Source of the DNA: Desulfuromonadaceae bacterium
GTDB lineage: Bacteria > Desulfobacterota > Desulfuromonadia > Desulfuromonadales > Desulfuromonadaceae
Length of the DNA stretch: 9,167 bases
Direction: 5' to 3'
Assembly: GCA_027065245.1 (NCBI GenBank)
Contig: JAMOOS010000212.1
Span: forward strand, 1 to 9,167
This document shows positions 7,415-9,167 of this stretch, in pieces (position 1 is the stretch's first letter; every line of letters starts with the position of its first letter). The notes beneath the pieces were generated by a model. The model was not told where the DNA came from and made no database searches. It worked only from the letters and a program-made list of their open reading frames with translations. Made by a program: the position numbers and the translations under genes.

Positions 7415-8356
7415 TTACAGCCGCCGTACCGCCCGCAACACCGCACTGCGACTGCGCGGATTCTCCGCCACCTCGGCCTCATCCGCCCGGATACCGCGCC
7501 GACTGAGCAACTCCACATCGGCGCGTTTACCGCACGCGCACTGTGGCAGGCGCGGCGGACAGGTACACGGGTTGGCCCGGTTACGGAAGATGTTTTTTAC
7601 CAGGCGATCCTCCAGCGAATGAAAACTGATCACCGCCAGCACCCCGCCGGGATTAAGCAAATCGATGGCGGCAGACACCCCGCGCTCCACATGCGTCAAT
7701 TCGTCGTTAACGGCAATGCGCAGCGCCTGAAACACCCGTGTGGCCGGATGAATACGCTCCGGCCCCCTGGTGCGCGGCACGCAATCGGCAACCAACGCCG
7801 CCAGGGCAGTAGTGGTAAGCAGCGGCTCAACCTGACGCTGGCGCACAATGGCGCGCGCTATCCGCTTCGCCCAGCGCTCCTCACCGTACTTTTTAAAAAT
7901 CAACGCCAGCTCATCGCCATCGCAGGTGGCGACAAGATCGGCAGCGCTAATGCCGCCGCTGCGATCCATCCGCATATCCAGCGGCGCGTCGCTGCGAAAA
8001 GAAAAACCGCGTTCGCCGTTATCCAGTTGATACGACGACACGCCCAGATCAAACAGCACCGCGTCGGCACCGGAAAAACCGGCCTGCGCCACCACCTGTG
8101 CCGCCGCCGAAAAATTAGCGTGATGCAGCTGCGCCCGCCCGCCAAACGGTGCCAGCCGCCGCGCCGCCGCCTGCAACGCCTCCTTATCGCGATCGAGACC
8201 GATCAACACCCCATCGGCCGGCATCTGCTCCAGCAGCAACGCCGCATGGCCACCACCGCCGACAGTGCCATCCACCACCACCTTAGCCGCGCCCACATCA
8301 AGGATTTCCACCACCTGACGCGCAAGCACCGGCAGATGAGCAAACGGCATCTCCAT
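7415..8356 (-). CDS. rsmH: 16S rRNA (cytosine(1402)-N(4))-methyltransferase (RsmH/MraW)
   Basis: RsmH is the SAM-dependent enzyme that N4-methylates C1402 in the decoding centre of 16S rRNA. The protein has 313 aa, equal to E. coli RsmH. It opens with FAHLPVLARQVVEIL, the usual HxPVLxxEV-type start. SAM-binding motif I is VDGTVGGGGHA (28-38), with GLDRDKEAL at 53-61. Next come FDLGVSSYQLDNGERGFSF (102-120) and PLDMRMD (125-131), HPATRVFQALRIAVNDEL (203-220) and ISFHSLEDRLVK (243-254). Near the C-terminus C264, C266, C273 and C275 form a CxC...CxC motif (NPCTCPP...PQCACGK), absent from the E. coli protein but seen in many other lineages and possibly metal binding. ENPRSRSAVLRA at 298-309 is the family terminus. 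The ATG at 8356 lies one base after the mraZ stop; another ATG is at 8350. No strong ribosome site is seen, so coupling to mraZ is likely. Confidence 0.97.
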   Translation of the reverse strand: MEMPFAHLPVLARQVVEILDVGAAKVVVDGTVGGGGHAALLLEQMPADGVLIGLDRDKEALQAAARRLAPFGGRAQLHHANFSAAAQVVAQAGFSGADAVLFDLGVSSYQLDNGERGFSFRSDAPLDMRMDRSGGISAADLVATCDGDELALIFKKYGEERWAKRIARAIVRQRQVEPLLTTTALAALVADCVPRTRGPERIHPATRVFQALRIAVNDELTHVERGVSAAIDLLNPGGVLAVISFHSLEDRLVKNIFRNRANPCTCPPRLPQCACGKRADVELLSRRGIRADEAEVAENPRSRSAVLRAVRRL

Positions 8357-8357
8357 A

Positions 8358-8801
8358 TCAGAAGCCCAGACTGCCCAGCTCGGCCTTCATATTTTCCATC
8401 GCCTGTTCGTCGGCAGCCATCTGCGCCTCAAACGCCGCCTGACTCCACAGCTCCAGCTTGTCGCCCATGGCCACAATCACCACCTCTTTGTCAAAACCGG
8501 CGATGGTACGCAACGACGGCGGCAAAGCAATCCGCCCCTGACGGTCAAAACCACACTCCACCGCCGGGCTGATACGGTTGCGATACACCAAATCCTTGGC
8601 ATCTCCATTGGGCATGGCATCTACCCGCGCGCGGATTTTCTCCCACTGCGAGGCCGGATACGCCACCAGGGCATCCTTGCGCCGGGTAACCACCAGCAGC
8701 TCATCGCCAAACTTGTCCGCCAGCACCCCGCGCAATTTAGCCGGGATACTCAAACGTCCTTTTGGATCGATGCTATTGAAAAATGTGCCGGAAAACCCCA
8801 A
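8358..8801 (-). CDS. mraZ: Transcriptional regulator MraZ
   Basis: MraZ is a DNA-binding protein with two SpoVT/AbrB-like swapped-hairpin domains that forms ring-shaped oligomers and controls the dcw cluster. With the start chosen here it has 147 aa (E. coli 152). The first domain begins FSGTFFNSIDPKGRLSIPAK, carrying the DxKGR motif (residues 12-16). The second contains ECGFDRQGRIALPPSLR and ends with MGDKLELWSQAAFE; both match the paired D-x-x-GR-hydrophobic-x-hydrophobic-P pattern of the family. The start is TTG at 8801, whose product (MGFSGTFF...) aligns with other MraZ N-termini (MFRGATL... in E. coli) and is preceded by AGGTGG. The frame also contains a GTG (8813) and a TTG (8819), which would add six or fewer residues but lie on or before the ribosome site. 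No ATG start is available. Confidence 0.95.
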   Translation of the reverse strand: MGFSGTFFNSIDPKGRLSIPAKLRGVLADKFGDELLVVTRRKDALVAYPASQWEKIRARVDAMPNGDAKDLVYRNRISPAVECGFDRQGRIALPPSLRTIAGFDKEVVIVAMGDKLELWSQAAFEAQMAADEQAMENMKAELGSLGF

Positions 8802-8806
8802 CGCCG

Positions 8807-8815
8807 CCCCCACCT
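8807..8815 (-). promoter_or_regulatory. Ribosome binding site deciding the mraZ TTG start
   Basis: AGGTGGGGG on the minus strand; the AGGTGG part is 8 nt from the TTG at 8801. It favours the 147-aa MraZ over the 153-aa reading that starts at 8819. Confidence 0.55.
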
Positions 8816-8829
8816 GCAAACATCACTTG

Positions 8830-8842
8830 TCCCAATTTGGGA
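8830..8842. repeat. 13-bp palindrome in the mraZ leader
   Basis: TCCCAA-T-TTGGGA is a perfect 6-bp inverted repeat around one base, at about +17 to +29 of the predicted mraZ transcript. The position suits a repressor operator. It presents TGGG on both strands, the core of the E. coli MraZ box, but inverted rather than as 10-bp direct repeats. It lies about 29 nt before the TTG start and is too short to be a terminator. Confidence 0.45.
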
Positions 8843-8864
8843 GTTTTTTACACTATGAGGGCAA

Positions 8865-8894
8865 AATATACCCACGTTACACAAACGCTGTCAA
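8865..8894 (-). promoter_or_regulatory. mraZ (dcw cluster) promoter, sigma-70 type
   Basis: The minus strand reads TTGACA (8894-8889, perfect -35), 18 nt, then TATATT (8870-8865, 5 of 6). Initiation would be near 8858, giving a leader of about 57 nt before the mraZ TTG. This is the only strong promoter match I see upstream of mraZ and probably drives the whole operon. TGGGT abuts the -10 box (from 8874). Confidence 0.65.
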
Positions 8895-8912
8895 GATTTT
8901 ATCCGCATCACA

Positions 8913-8934
8913 TGGGCGTATCGCCATACGCCCA
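8913..8934. repeat. Palindrome copy 1 (TGGGCGTAT / ATACGCCCA)
   Basis: Arms of 9 bp, TGGGCGTAT (8913-8921) and ATACGCCCA (8926-8934), around a CGCC centre. It lies about 19 bp upstream of the mraZ -35 box. The same sequence, one base shorter in the centre, recurs 61 bp away. Confidence 0.75.
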
Positions 8935-8973
8935 ATTCCCGTCACGCACAAACGTTGGCGGTGTGCATTGTCA

Positions 8974-9000
8974 TGGGCGTATGCCATACGCCCGTACGGG
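8974..9000. repeat. Palindrome copy 2 with a second overlapping palindrome
   Basis: GGGCGTATG (8975-8983), a single C, then CATACGCCC (8985-8993): a perfect 9-bp inverted repeat. The outer bases run straight into a second perfect palindrome, CCCGTACGGG (8991-9000). Copy 1 and copy 2 share CATGGGCGTAT and GCCATACGCCC, with one extra C between these halves in copy 1. There is no following T-tract in either direction, so a rho-independent terminator is unlikely. Confidence 0.75.
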
Positions 9001-9092
9001 ATGGCGGGTTTTGCTGGGATGATGGCGATGTGCGAAAATGGGGGCGATATTTGCACTATGCGCGAACGTTGGCATCAACCTGTACCGGTTTT

Positions 9093-9121
9093 TTGACAAT
9101 CCATCCCATCTGTGCCAGAAT
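9093..9121 (+). promoter_or_regulatory. Promoter of the divergent gene, extended -10 type
   Basis: TTGACA (9093-9098, perfect -35), a 17-nt spacer ending in TGC (9113-9115, extended -10), then CAGAAT (9116-9121, 4 of 6). Initiation would be near 9128, about 26 nt before the ATG at 9154. Confidence 0.6.
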
Positions 9122-9141
9122 TGTACCGTTGTGAGTGCAGT

Positions 9142-9148
9142 GGAGGTG
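9142..9148 (+). promoter_or_regulatory. Ribosome binding site of the divergent gene
   Basis: GGAGGTG, a near-perfect Shine-Dalgarno, ends 5 nt before the ATG at 9154. It is the main reason for calling a gene start there. Confidence 0.7.
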
Positions 9149-9153
9149 CCGTT

Positions 9154-9167
9154 ATGGATGAAAAACA
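9154..9167 (+). CDS. Start of a divergent gene, product unknown (5' fragment)
   Basis: Only four full codons (MDEK) and part of a fifth are inside the window, so no function can be given. The call rests on a strong GGAGGTG ribosome site and an upstream TTGACA promoter with extended -10, all correctly spaced and facing right. It is transcribed away from the dcw cluster. Confidence 0.6.

Larger units (their letters stand above)
8802..9153. other. Divergent intergenic control region between mraZ and a plus-strand gene
   Basis: These 352 bases contain no convincing gene. Reading from mraZ outward they hold the mraZ leader with a 13-bp palindrome, the mraZ promoter, two near-identical palindromes, a 60-90 bp GATGGCG/GGGCGAT-rich stretch without clear function, and the divergent promoter and ribosome site. 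AACGTTGGC occurs twice (8951-8959 and 9065-9073). I see no rho-independent terminator and no riboswitch. Confidence 0.7.

Noticed and set aside
7619..8572. 317-codon plus-strand open frame
   Set aside because: It is antisense to rsmH and mraZ, which are unmistakable. The translation is low-complexity, rich in R, Q, H and P, with no family pattern and no ribosome site: a shadow of GC-rich coding DNA.
8911..9000. Possible CRISPR array or tandem repeat
   Set aside because: Only two imperfect palindromic copies with a single 40-bp interval; no third unit and no cas gene.
8975..9010. Rho-independent terminator at palindrome copy 2
   Set aside because: The stem is good, but no T-run follows on either strand (only GGGTTTTG some 14 bp away), and no gene in the window ends there.
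8578..9096. 172-codon plus-strand open frame crossing the mraZ start and intergenic region
   Set aside because: It begins antisense inside mraZ, runs through both palindromes and ends inside the divergent promoter; no ribosome site or protein-like composition.

Overview
This window is the 5' part of a division and cell wall (dcw) cluster, read entirely on the minus strand (right to left). In transcription order it holds mraZ, rsmH (mraW), ftsL, an unrecognised 96-codon membrane-protein gene, ftsI (a class B PBP with a C-terminal PASTA domain), murE, murF, mraY and the first 219 codons of murD, which runs off the left edge. Gaps are 14 nt or less, with a 4-nt murE/murF overlap and a 29-nt overlap of the unknown gene with ftsI. 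The one larger spacer, 61 nt before mraY, contains a plausible internal promoter.

The organism looks like a Gram-negative bacterium with meso-diaminopimelate peptidoglycan: MurE carries the DNPR specificity motif, and MraY is close to the E. coli protein along its whole length. The single PASTA domain on FtsI, the CxC...CxC motif in RsmH and the gene order fit a deltaproteobacterium, perhaps of the Desulfuromonas/Geobacter/Pelobacter group. This placement is inference from remembered family patterns, not from a search.

The genes work as one programme. MraZ is the cluster's transcription factor and RsmH methylates 16S rRNA. FtsL, FtsI and perhaps the small unknown protein belong to the septal machinery. 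MurD, MurE and MurF add D-Glu, meso-DAP and D-Ala-D-Ala to the UDP-MurNAc peptide, and MraY transfers the product to undecaprenyl phosphate to make lipid I.

The right end (8802-9153) is a non-coding region of about 350 bp between mraZ and a divergent plus-strand gene, of which only the first codons (from 9154) are in the window. It holds a promoter-like element for each direction, two near-identical GGGCGTAT/ATACGCCC palindromes between them, a 13-bp palindrome in the mraZ leader, and a short direct repeat flanking the divergent promoter. No RNA gene, insertion sequence, CRISPR array or prophage was seen. The region is mostly ordinary core genome. The points worth following are the small membrane protein between ftsL and ftsI, the paired palindromes, the basic insertion in FtsI and the candidate mraY promoter.
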